Shown in pieces: positions 35,758-46,212 of a stretch of 64,000 bases of DNA. Every line of letters starts with the position of its first letter. Position 1 is the stretch's first letter. The notes under the pieces were generated by a model. It was not told where the DNA came from and made no database searches. It was given only the letters and a program-made list of their open reading frames with translations. Both the position numbers and the translations under genes were made by a program. This DNA comes from Pelodera strongyloides (taxonomy: Eukaryota; Nematoda; Chromadorea; Rhabditida; Rhabditidae), in the NCBI GenBank assembly GCA_036852015.1, contig JAANDG010000267.1, positions 74,501 through 138,500 on the forward strand, given 5' to 3'.

Positions 35758-37130
35758 CTAGTTCTTGGCAGTAAGAGCAGCAGCCTTCTTGGCTTCCTCA
35801 GCACGTCGAGCAGCCTAAAATGTTTCGTTTGAAGAAATGAAAGTGCACTGCGCCTATAAAAAAGCACCCAAATACTACTGTAGTTAACTATAACTTAATT
35901 TGTATAGTATACAAGTGCATACGCGAGTATTCAGCTCATTCTCATACTTTCATTAAAGCGAAATACCGGGTCGTTTTTGAAACACACCGAATACACGAGT
36001 ATTCTTATGCAGCGTATGCAAATGAGCATAAATTAGAATAAAAAATCGAGCTAAATTCGAGCAAATTGGCATAAATACGTAAGGGTTCAGCGGCCCACGA
36101 TGCGTTTCAAGAACCGGCCGGTATTTCGCTCTAACTCTTTCATTCATTAACATGCGGTATCACTTTTGATGCACACCTTGCGGTTTTAATTAAGAGGGAT
36201 TACCTGGGCAGCAAGGAAATCCTTCTCAGCCGACTTGACCTCTTCAATGAACTTGGAAATTGGCTGACCATCAAAAGCCGTGGCAACCGAAGGCTCAACC
36301 TGAATAGACAACCAAACTGAAAACACTGAACAACAGGAACCCTAACCTAAGTCTTGAGGCCCTGAGTGCAAGGCATGCAAACAAACACGGAACTACATGT
36401 TTGATAGGCTAACTACTACTTTAATACCCATTTTCAGTGTGTAACAAATTAACAAACATAAATTATCCGAACCACAATCTTCCCACGTGCTAATAATTGT
36501 CATAGAAGAAAAAATAAAGTTAAACTGAAAAATTCAACCATTGGCAGTCAAAAGAGAACTACAACCAAAAAATAGTCAAGAAGGAAAATAACGAAAGCCA
36601 AACATAATCAAACCTTAGGAGTCTCAAAGGCAACGTTGAGCTTGCTGATCATCTCCTGAGAGGTGAGGTTGTACTTATGAGCGACACGGTTCAGGTCCTC
36701 CTGGAGAGCCTTCTTCACTGCAGGGTCGCTGTTCACCAGGTCTCCTCCAACTCTGCCATACTCTTGAACCTGAAAACATTGATCAAGTTTTGCAAACATC
36801 ACCAAATCATATGGTTGTTACTCACATCCAAATTCCTATAAGATTTTAAAAATTAACTTGCTTAACAAAAGAAACCCAATTACAGTAATCATTAGAACAT
36901 GAGGGGTAGGAATGCAAATGATCTGCTGACACGGATACACTAAGACCTCCTTGTTGAATCTCTACTAAAGCTGGATGGCTGGATCTCTAGGTATAGGGAA
37001 CCTAAGCCCGAGGTACGTAAAGGATCTGAAGCGAGTTAATAACTAACAAACTAACCCTCTTGAGGAAGGCCTGCTGGATGAGGTCGGCTCTGCGGATAGC
37101 AGAAGTAGAGAGAGCACGACGGGCGAACAT
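35758..37130 (-). CDS. ATP5PF: ATP synthase coupling factor 6, mitochondrial
   Basis: Peripheral-stalk subunit F6 of mitochondrial F1Fo ATP synthase. Four exons (37130-37056, 36769-36614, 36299-36204, 35814-35758) give 127 residues, close to nematode F6 proteins, which are longer than the vertebrate form. The N-terminus MFARRALSTSAIRR is a typical matrix-targeting presequence. RADLIQQAFLKRVQEY and NSDPAVKKALQEDLNRVAHK carry the helical F6 core, and the C-terminus is alanine/lysine-rich (ARRAEEAKKAAALTAKN). The acceptor CTGTGCAG stands one base before the ATG. An AATAAA follows the stop by about 55 bases. Intron 3 contains an AGCGAAATACC foldback (35957-36130). Confidence 0.93.
35957..36130. 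mobile_element. AGCGAAATACC foldback, copy 2
   Basis: Preceded by TTAA (35953-35956) and followed by CTAA. The ends read AGCGAAATACCGGGTCG and CCGGCCGGTATTTCGCT. It lies in intron 3 of the coupling-factor 6 gene. Confidence 0.9.
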
Positions 37131-37131
37131 T

Positions 37132-37160
37132 CTGCACAGGAGGATAGGAAGGGTAACCCT
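37132..37160 (-). promoter_or_regulatory. Trans-splice acceptor of coupling factor 6
   Basis: Minus-strand pyrimidine-rich TTCCTATCCTCCTGTGCAG is followed by A and the ATG. It lies about 300 bases after the AATAAA of the preceding gene. Confidence 0.65.
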
Positions 37161-37740
37161 GGAATAAAGAAAAATGTAAACAATTAAATACAAAAAAAAA
37201 ACATAATATAGTAATGGCAACACACAAATCTAGTGCAAAGCGATCGAATATGCAAATCGGAAAACTACTGAAATATGCAAATCAGCAACACGAATATTCC
37301 AAACAAGAATACATAATACTGTAAAAACACTCAAATTATGCAAATTTAAAGGATAAATATTTCGCACGGATGGTAAACCGGCTTCAAATACAAATTAATC
37401 GTTATCCCGCATAAAAAATAACCCATTTATTAGGTTAAAGCAAGACATACGACATTATCTACAATCATAAACACAAACCCAATGCACATTATATAATAAG
37501 CGAATAAATACCTGTACATAATTATAATAGAAACAAACTCAATAAAGCCGAAACAACCAACAATCATGTATACATACATCAAAACTAGTTTTATACCACA
37601 CGTTAATATGCTGGAATAATAATTATGACATTTACGACTCTTGTGAGCCTTTCAACCTAATAAACCGTAAAACGGAGTTCACATAATAGCCAATTCAACC
37701 AACTGGATCCAACAACCAATAAACTAATACAGTATCCTTG

Positions 37741-40133
37741 CTAAACCTTCTTGGCAGTAACAGTCAGGTTCTGAATTGCGACCAACGTCTCATTGACCTT
37801 TGTCTGTGTTTCTCGAAGGGAGTCAACGGACAGCAAACGTAGAATACGAGCCACTGAAATAATTTATTATTATTATTATTATCATCATCATCATCTACAT
37901 TATTATTATTATTATTATTATTACCATCAATATTATTAGTATAATTATACAAACTCTCGCAAACATAGTACAAGACCACAATGTTTCACCAATGTTTCAT
38001 AAGTAGCAAGGAATCATGGGCAGTAATGGAGATGATAATGTTTCAACATTGTTTCATAAGTAGCAAGGAATCATGGTCAGTAATCCGGACGAGATTTCCA
38101 TCGCATACATACGGTACACAAATATTACCCAATAATAATTACAAGAAAAACAAGGGAAAAACCCAACCTCCATTCAATGATTTATCCTTCAAATCGGCCA
38201 CTCCCACAGGAAACTCCTCAAGCCCGATGAGCTTCTACAACAAACAAATCTTATTGTTTTGTTATAACAGTATTCATATACAACTCTGCACATTGTGTAT
38301 TCCACTAGAACAAACTGTTATACTGCTAAGTCTATCGAGGAATCAAGAAAACAAAACCGAAAATTAAACAAAAACTAACCGGTTGTTTGCCACTCTCTTG
38401 CTCCTTCTTCAGTGCAGACAAATGTTCGTCCGTCAGGTTCTCCTCGATAAATAGACACACTGCACGGAGGAGGGCTTCCTGAAATGTTGACTTACTGAAC
38501 TACAAACAGACAGTTACCCATATTAGGAATAGGATTTCAAAATCGCCCGACGAAATAAACAAAATCCCTACCTGGTTCGGACAATCAATGATTCCCACTG
38601 TTTTACACAAATCACGAATTCGTTCTTGAATGACTGGCGATGATACTGAAAAAAATATTAGATAACAGGACCTCTCGACCTCGATAACTGGAATACAAAG
38701 AAAGAATTCTCATGTACAATTCCCGCTAACATTGAGCCACCCGGCAAGGAAACAGGTACTACAAGCGCCAGCACCATCCCCATTTCTTAGATGAACAAGG
38801 TACAAGTAATTTTCACAAATTTCTGACATTTCCGATAAATTAAGAAAATATATTTAAAACTCACAATCCATACGATTCAGGGGGTTCTGTGACAGAGATT
38901 GCTCATTTTTCTTCTCCTCCCGAAGCTTTAAAGCCTTCTCAGCGGTTAAATCTTGCACGTTCGCTGAAAAAAAGCACAACGGTTTTCTTCCACGTCTACT
39001 TCTACACAAAACAAAATGATGCACTAAAATAAAAGAGAACAATAAAAATGCTACAAACTTTTCCGGCATTGACAATAAACTCAGTTGCCAAAGCCAAATA
39101 ACAACACAAATTACCATATGTAGAATGCGACCCTCTACTGATAAAGATAAACAACACAAAAGTTGTAACGCCAAAAAAAAAAGAGTTTTGTTTTACTACC
39201 TGTCTGGGAATAGATCACATCAATCGCATTATTGAGTAATTGTTCAACAATCGTTCTTCGAGGAGAGGTCAACATCGATTGAAGTCCAGAGGCACGTAAG
39301 TACTGAAAAGTAAACGTAGGCAACCCGTAAGAAAAAAGAAAAGAAAAAGGCTTCCTACACACTGGATTCCCTAATGATCTATGACAAGTATTCTGATTAA
39401 ACTACTCAAACGTAACAACAAAAGATATAGCAGTCCCGGGAGTCACGAAAATACCATGTGCGGTATTATAGAGTATTCGTACATAGCGCATTCGGGTTAT
39501 TGCGGGCGGAGGTATATCAAGGATGTTATTATTTGAGCCTATGTTGTACTTAGAAGCTTAGTACTATTCGTAGGAATGCCCAATGTGTTGGATTATTCTT
39601 GTTATCCTCACTGTTAATTTCTTCGAGGTAATGTACGAAGTAAGAATACTCACATTAACTTGTTCAAGGTAATTAAGACCATGGCCATTCAATTGTTGCT
39701 TGTCAAACTGTCATCATATTGGTGCACACATTTTATGTGTAAATAAATATTTAATCTACTAATACACATACGACACACCTCTTCCAACTTCGTATTCCAT
39801 GACTCACTGTTCTTCTCGTCCATGAAAGAAACGTGCCACTCCTCTGTTTTACGTTTGAGGAACAATTCATCGAGGTGGCAAATTAGTGATGCAACGGCCG
39901 AGTCATCTGAAACAATAGTGGGAATATGTGATGAAAATCAAACACAAAAACTATTATTTATTCTCGAGGTATACGCTACGGATAAAATAGGTTAAACATA
40001 ACACCAAGTGAAATGTTAGTAGACTAGACGAGGGCCAGAAAGATACCAAAGGGTTAAAATTGCACAAAATCCCACCTTCAAAATCCACCGACGACTTGTT
40101 ATACCGTACGATCGCTAGTTTCCTTGCCGACAT
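37741..40133 (-). CDS. RTRAF: RTRAF (hCLE/CGI-99) RNA transcription, translation and transport factor
   Basis: Subunit of the tRNA ligase complex (RTCB, DDX1, FAM98, ashwin) and of RNA-transport particles in animals. Eight exons (40133-40076, 39906-39779, 39302-39200, 38963-38865, 38645-38572, 38478-38380, 38234-38168, 37853-37741) give 246 residues, against 244 in human. Recognition rests on the C-terminal block ARILRLLSVDSLRETQTKVN (about 211-230, human AQILRLLHIEELRELQTKIN), followed by ETLVAIQ, on YLRASG matching the human YLRDVN position, and on overall length. Exon joins keep phase throughout. A TTTACAG acceptor abuts the ATG directly, with no native leader. Intron 2 contains an in-frame 54-nt cassette-exon candidate (39654-39707). 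Second gene of the cluster, 280 bases after PUS3. Confidence 0.95.
37861..37925. repeat. ATT/CAT trinucleotide microsatellite
   Basis: ATT repeats interrupted by CAT repeats, in the last intron of RTRAF next to the exon 8 acceptor. Confidence 0.9.
37981..38085. repeat. Two-copy direct repeat in RTRAF intron 7
   Basis: AATGTTTCA...TTTCATAAGTAGCAAGGAATC...CAGTAAT occurs twice at a spacing of about 57 bases with few differences. Confidence 0.85.
39654..39707 (-). other. Candidate 54-nt cassette exon in RTRAF
   Basis: Between RTRAF exons 2 and 3 (both joined in phase 0), a 54-nt segment is bounded by an acceptor (GATGACAG) and a strong donor (GTGAGT). It is open in phase 0 and would add 18 residues, FDKQQLNGHGLNYLEQVN, without disturbing the frame. 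Skipping it gives the better match to human RTRAF. A related copy lies inverted at 30.84-30.95 kb. Confidence 0.35.
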
Positions 40134-40150
40134 CTGTAAACAATTTCATG
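40134..40150 (-). promoter_or_regulatory. Trans-splice acceptor of RTRAF
   Basis: TTGTTTACAG runs directly into the ATG, so the start codon would have no 5' leader without an added spliced leader. It lies about 170 bases after the PUS3 AATAAA (40306-40311), a spacing normal for nematode operons. Confidence 0.75.
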
Positions 40151-40413
40151 ACTAGGTCCCATACAAAACAAACAAGATAAAGCAAAATCCTCACTCACAA
40201 GCAATTTACATTCACAAAAAGACGAGATCAAAGATCAAAGTATACAAGCAGGCATGCAACCTGTCGAATAATGGAATTTTATAAACAAATTGCATGAGAA
40301 TCAAATTTATTGGATGACAATCCAGATGTACAACAATAACAACAAAGCAAATGAAAACAAATAACAAAACAGATTCCGATAACAATTATGACTGACTACC
40401 TAACAACGAGGCT

Positions 40414-43400
40414 TCACATCTCCCCTTCCGCTTCCGCCTCCTTTTTCTTCCTTAATTTTTCCTGTTTTTCTTCAAGACTGTCACATGTCTTTCTTTGAGC
40501 GAATGGAATATACTTGGACGACCATGGGTGGGCCTGCAATGCAAGAAAAGAGATACAAAATTTGTTAGTTAGTGTCTTTAATAAAAAAAGACTATAGGGA
40601 AACGGTGAGAATCTATGAAAGATACCTGGGTAAACTCCACAAGCCCCTTTTCTTGGAAGATATTCGCTGGATTCTCAAGCTGCTTGGTGACTTCGTCCAT
40701 CATGTTCTTCAGCATGTGACATCTAAACGGCAGTAAACTTTATTTATATCTCCAAGAATCCGAATTCCGATGAAGATCGGTATTTTAATTTCTATATAAA
40801 ACCGCCGATTGTCCGTCTACATTTCGAGTTTCTGATGGGGAACCAGTCAATACAGAAAATGAAACATATCCTTACTTGGTGGCCATATCCGCATAGACTT
40901 TTTGTAATGATGCCAGATTATTCTGAGTCACTAGGTCATCTCGAACCCAATTCAGATTGCTCTTATCGTAGGTACAATCAAATAGACACAGTGGAGTATC
41001 CGCAGCTAGAGCATATTGAGGACGTCGCGGCGTTCGCTCCACGTCCAAAAGCACCTTCACGATCTAGAAACATCAGGGAAGGGATAAAAGGGCAAAAATA
41101 AACCGTCAACGGAATGCAATAAAGTAAAATAGTGCATCAAATAATTATAATGTTCAGGCTCAGCGGCAACGAAAAATGACGAAACTAGATATTTGTAATT
41201 TAAATAAATGCTAAAAATGATGTGCGCATTGTGCAAACCAGTAATTTAACTAACAATAAGTATCCATTAAAAAATACCTCTGGTTCCTCCCGTCTTGCTC
41301 CGACTTGTAAAAGAACCGCCACGATAAACCGAATCATATGCCACAGGAAACCACTTCCGGCAACGGTTAATTCAATAAGCGAAGTCGTTCCGTCGTCGCT
41401 GAAGTCGAGTTGTGAAACTTCCGAACTTGAAGATCTGAGGCCGTATCGCCGTATTCACCAACACGCACGCAGAGAGCCCTCCCTGGCCTCTCAAATAACT
41501 TACTGGCGTATCGATCAGGCCCAAATAATGTGAGACAAATGACAAAGACAAATAACGCAATGTGGCTATCATAAGTGTAAGTGGTTCGTGGTTCGGAATT
41601 TCGAAATAACATAATTCAATTAATTTAGCTTGCAGTCACTGCTAATTTCCCATACACATACCCGCTCACCTCCTTGATTTCTACCTCAAATATTTCTCTA
41701 ACGTAGGACATCGTCACCCGCGCTTCATTGTTATCAACCTGAAAAGGCAAGATTACTAGTACAAACAAAACATGTTTGAAAGAACAACCTTCCTTCATAT
41801 AACTGTAAGGAGTTATCCGTTAGCCCCAGCAAGTCAGGCAACCTAGAGCTGGAGCCTAGTAACCCTGGGCATAAGGGAAACGAGGCGAGGATATTAATAA
41901 GGAAATGAGGAGTTTGGATAGTGCCAAAAAAGCAATGCAATAGAGCACATGGAAGGAAATTAACAAAATAAAATAACTAACGATGAGCTAACCTGACAAA
42001 AATTCCGAAAATCGTGCTGCCCGACCAAATATGAACAAGCTACTCGCATTGCCTGAAATACTAAGCATAAGCGTTTTCGGGACATTATATGATAAACAAC
42101 CCCGACAAATTGAAGGAGAGGCGATACGAACGAGTTCTATTAAAGCAGCAATAATCAGAAATTGAAATGGTTTCCATGTTTGCGATTCGCACCTGCGAAA
42201 ATGTCAAACCGCTGTCCATGTTTGAGTCGATGTAAATGACAGGGTCCCGCAGCGATTTTGGATTTAGTATGGATCTATTTCAAAATAGTACGGATCTAGT
42301 ATGGATCTGATACACTTTCGCTGCAGGACCATGTCAAACGTGCGATTCGCATGGGTTACGGTAGGCAGTTGACATGCATGTAAAATGACTTGAACATGGA
42401 CAGCGGTTTGACATTTTCGCAGGTGCGAATCGCATACATGGAAACCCCATCAGCAATATGTTTCACATACTTTTTTTAATCTGAGGAAATAAACAACTTC
42501 GTTACTTAACCTGTTTCGTGATTAATATAGGCAACAAGCAACGATATACTGAACATAATGGGGTTTCCATGTATGCGATTCGCACCTGCGAAAATGTCAA
42601 ACCGCTGTCCATGTTCAAGTCATTTTACATGCATGTCAACTGCCTACCGTAACCCATGCGAATCGCACGTTTGACATGGTCCTGCAGCGAAAGTGTATCA
42701 GATCCATACTAGATCCGTACTATTTTGAAATAGATCCATACTAAATCCAAAATCGCTGCGGGACCCTGTCATTTACATCGACTCAAACATGGACAGCGGT
42801 TTGACATTTTCGCAGGTGCGAATCGCATACACGGAAACCCCATAACAGGAAAGGAACCGACCTCGACATTCAAATTGGCCCTAGGCATGGAATATTTGTA
42901 CGTCCTCAGTGTACACGCGTGACGAGCAGTAAAATCACGTTCCACAGGTGCCCAGCTGAAATGTTAAAGCATAAGTTAATGAAGAATACTTCGACATGAA
43001 ATACTTGTTGAACAGAACCCCCGTAGGTTTTTTTTATAAACAACTCTGAGACTCTGACAAATGTAAAATAACTGACGCTGTCACTCTAATTGAAGACGGA
43101 AGACATCCATTCAGCATTTTCAGGTACGGAAGTTCTTCCTCGCCTTTATAACTCTCCTTTATCGATTCCTCTGTGGTTTCCGGCCAAAAAGCACCGAAAT
43201 CAGACGGTGACGCTGATCTAGAATTCGACAGTTCAAAGTACGAATAACGAACAATAGACGGTTAAACTACAGAGGCCATATTCACCACTCCGATTCCCTT
43301 GGGGAAATAGTCCCTGGGGAAAGAAAATATCATTCTAATGTGAGAGACGCAGATAAAAATCAGCAAAAGACAGAGAATTCCCCATTTCCCCATGGGGAAT

Positions 43401-44073
43401 TGAGTGGTCTGGTAAATATGGCCTCTGAAGCAGACTACATTCTTTTTAAGCTATGGTGATCAGAGAACGCTAGAAGACAAGAAATTCGGATTACTGCTCC
43501 AAACCTACCTAACCTAAGGCTGATTTCACTTTCAGTTACTGATTTCACTTTCAGTCGAAAAGCGATGAATACCTACATGTATTTAATCGTCACGTACCTG
43601 ACCACACAAGCGGCAACCTGTCGAAATGCAGACACTCCTTTATCGGTGCGACCGCAACGAGAAAATTCACATGTAGACCAATCCTCGATCAGCTTTGTTT
43701 TCAAAAGGGCTTGTTCCAGATGCTGAAAAGAAATCTGGCACTTATCCACATGATATAAACCACACAATATATACAATCATCATTCATACTTACATAGACT
43801 TAAGCCTGGACACTACAGGGGATGGTACCTTTTTCTTAGCAAAAAAAATACAGAAAAAACTCTAAAACAAGATCTAGAAATAAACGTACTCATACTTACA
43901 TGTTCCACGGTATTCTGCGAATTTGTCTGCTGCACAAGTCCATCGTGCAACCATCCATAGTAGAAAAACGTCAAGGCAATTTTCCGTTTCGGATGTTTGG
44001 TGAAATCAAATTCACGTTTTTGTTTTTTATTTGCAGAGGTTTGATCGGTTGCTTCTTCGCCGTTTCTTTTCAT
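40414..44073 (-). CDS. PUS3: tRNA pseudouridine(38/39) synthase
   Basis: TruA-family enzyme that isomerises uridine 38/39 in the anticodon arm of tRNAs. Ten exons (44073-43900, 43722-43598, 43217-43077, 42955-42862, 42052-41993, 41738-41662, 41434-41278, 41063-40876, 40722-40626, 40533-40414) give 410 residues, against 481 in human. A lysine-rich N-terminus is followed by [19 protein letters not shown], the catalytic motif [11 protein letters not shown] with Asp85, [52 protein letters not shown] and [20 protein letters not shown], all in the order expected for PUS3. The donors after exons 3 and 4 (GTCAGT, GTCGGT) are weak, and exon 6 uses GTATGT, which keeps the frame. Intron 4 carries two facing foldbacks. 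First gene of the cluster. Confidence 0.97.
42168..42449. mobile_element. TGGGGTTTCC foldback, left copy
   Basis: Element of about 282 bp with 50-base-plus terminal inverted repeats (GGTTTCCATG...GCGATTCGCACCTGCG at the left, complement at the right, ending GGAAACCCCA). Internal sequence includes CCCGCAGCGATTTTGG and repeated ATGGATCT. The left end lacks the outer GGG of its partner. It lies in PUS3 intron 4. Confidence 0.9.
42560..42842. mobile_element. TGGGGTTTCC foldback, right copy (inverted)
   Basis: The reverse complement of this 283-bp element matches the copy at 42168-42449 with only about two internal differences that I can see. It begins GGGGTTTCCATG and ends GGAAACCCCA. The spacer between the two copies is 110 bases. 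Confidence 0.9.
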
Positions 44074-46212
44074 CGCGTACGCGTAGTAGGTCACTAAACA
44101 AAAACGTTGTTAGTTATTATACAAAAAAAACTAGATATTCGTTTGCGGCCCATGAAAATTCTCCAAAACCATATTACAATGGTGTAAGAGATCCGCACCA
44201 GGGAATAGAAGCAGGAGTAATTCTCACAACGGGGCGAGAGTAAATAACACACTAGAAACGGAGAAAGCTTATGAAAGAAAACTCTTTCGTATAATTTGGT
44301 AAATTTAGTTCTAAAAATGAATTAACTAAAACAACCTGCTACAACATTAGAAGCAACCATGTTACAGTGGTCAAGAAAGAGTGCTGTATAGACGACAGAA
44401 ACTAAAAAGCGTATGGAGGAAAAAAAGGAGGAATGTATCTGCGTAGCGCGTCGTGTTCGTTCGGATATTATGACACAAAGTAGAAGGAAGACCTCAAAAA
44501 CCCGATTTGATGCGTACATCAAAATTTTGAAGGACCCCAAAGGCCGAAACTGAAATATGCATTTGCAACAGTTTTATCCAACTTCATGGAGGTTCCTCCA
44601 AAGGGAAGCGTTTTGAAACAAACACACAGGACCCAGGAAAGGAAGGAGCACACGCATAGGAAAATTTCCGCCGATAAAGCACATCGTAGGACACAGGCTA
44701 AAAAGCGCGAAAATAGGGGCCATAGTTGCTGGCGTTGCTGCGCATTATGAGAAGAGCATAGGACACACATCCAACGAACGCTCCCGTTTCTGACCCACAC
44801 AATTCGACCCTCGCAAACATGACATAAAGTTGAGACAAGCTCTTCCATAGGTTTATGCGCCCAAAAAACAAATGAAAAAGGATTTTCATCCCTCATTTGC
44901 TGATTGCTTCTACAGAATTACAACAAAGACATACCCGATTGGAGAAAGAAAACCAGTGAACAACTTTTTTAAAGAATTACGGAACAAATATACGAGAAAC
45001 AAAGGAATTAATCGAATGAAGGAAGGAACTGGACAATATAACGTTATTATAACACCGACCGGACGGACACACATCGAAAAAAAAAAAAAATTCCCAAAAA
45101 TCAATAATTTCTACCGCGACGCCAGTCCACGACTGCAATAGTACGGTAGATTACTGCAAAATAAAGGTCTCTTGTTTTTTTGCCCGTAATTACGATTCCC
45201 GTTTAGTAATGGGAAACCGTTAGTATAATTGTGAAATAGAATATCTTTTTGGACTCACATTAAATCCATTTCCCTTCATGTTCCCATTTTTATCTGGTAT
45301 GTTTCCGCTTTTCTTGGCTCGTTACTTTGGCCCTAAGTGCTGGGGCCCACAGTGTGTTGGTTGCCAATAGAGATTCAGTTAGGGCCACGAAGCCACACAC
45401 ACAAATGGAATAATGTGGAATCCACAAAACGACAGCCGCACACACATCTGAAACATACATTGTACATATGCTCCCTTTACTGACCCTAACTACGATGTTC
45501 AAAGTGTTTTATAATGTTCCCCACCACCGTAAGCTTAATTATCATCGCACAAAAGTGTTAATTTTTAATTTCCTCATTACACTCCCCAGGGAGCGGTTTT
45601 TTTTGCAGTTGCTTACTTTTTATTAAGCTTATTCCTTATTAGTTCGTTTATTGTTATTTTTATCTTGGCCATTTGGTATCACCAAATTTTTTATCCAGCC
45701 TGTTTTGTCTTGCTCCTTTTGCATATGATACAGCATTGTCATTATACATTAAAGGGACAGGCCCATCAAAATAAACCTATATTTACGATACGTTCATAAT
45801 GACTATCAAGCATTTTTATTACAGTATATACAAACTAAATTTCACCTTTATTCGCCCTGGAAAACTTTTTTCCGATGCGCTCAACGTATATGTATACCTT
45901 AAAACTGCAGATTTCAAAGCTATATATATATGCAAATTTTAATCGCATTATAATTTCACGATAAATTTGCATAGACAACAAGGATATTTGCGGTTTTACG
46001 GTATACATATAAGTTGAGCGCATCGGAAAAGGTTTTCCAGGGCGAATAAATGTGAAATTTAGTTTGTATATATTGTAATAAAAATGCTTGATAGTCATTA
46101 TGAACGTATCGTAAATATAGGTTTATTTTGTTGGGCCTGTCCCTTTAAGTATAATGACACTACCGTATCTGTAAAATGGGCACACAATATTTCAAGTGTT
46201 CACTAACACGTG
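44074..46212. other. Intergenic region between PUS3 (-) and doublecortin gene (+)
   Basis: This is a divergent interval and the probable site of both promoters. A TTTTTGTTTAG acceptor lies 20 bases before the PUS3 ATG. Open frames at 44519-44896 (-) and 44872-45141 (+) have no recognisable motif. A TTAA-flanked foldback occupies 45749-46148, ending 65 bases before the doublecortin ATG. Confidence 0.6.
45749..46148. mobile_element. TTAA-flanked foldback upstream of doublecortin gene
   Basis: Element 45753-46144 begins AGGGACAGGCCCATCAAAAT and ends with the complement, with TTAA on both sides. It is the same family as 55155-55597. The loop region holds ATATATATATGCAAATTT and its complement. 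Confidence 0.9.

Noticed and set aside
44519..44896. 125-residue Cys-rich minus-strand frame upstream of PUS3
   Set aside because: No motif. It spans the presumed promoter interval and lacks an acceptor near its start. It could be an upstream operon gene but is unsupported.
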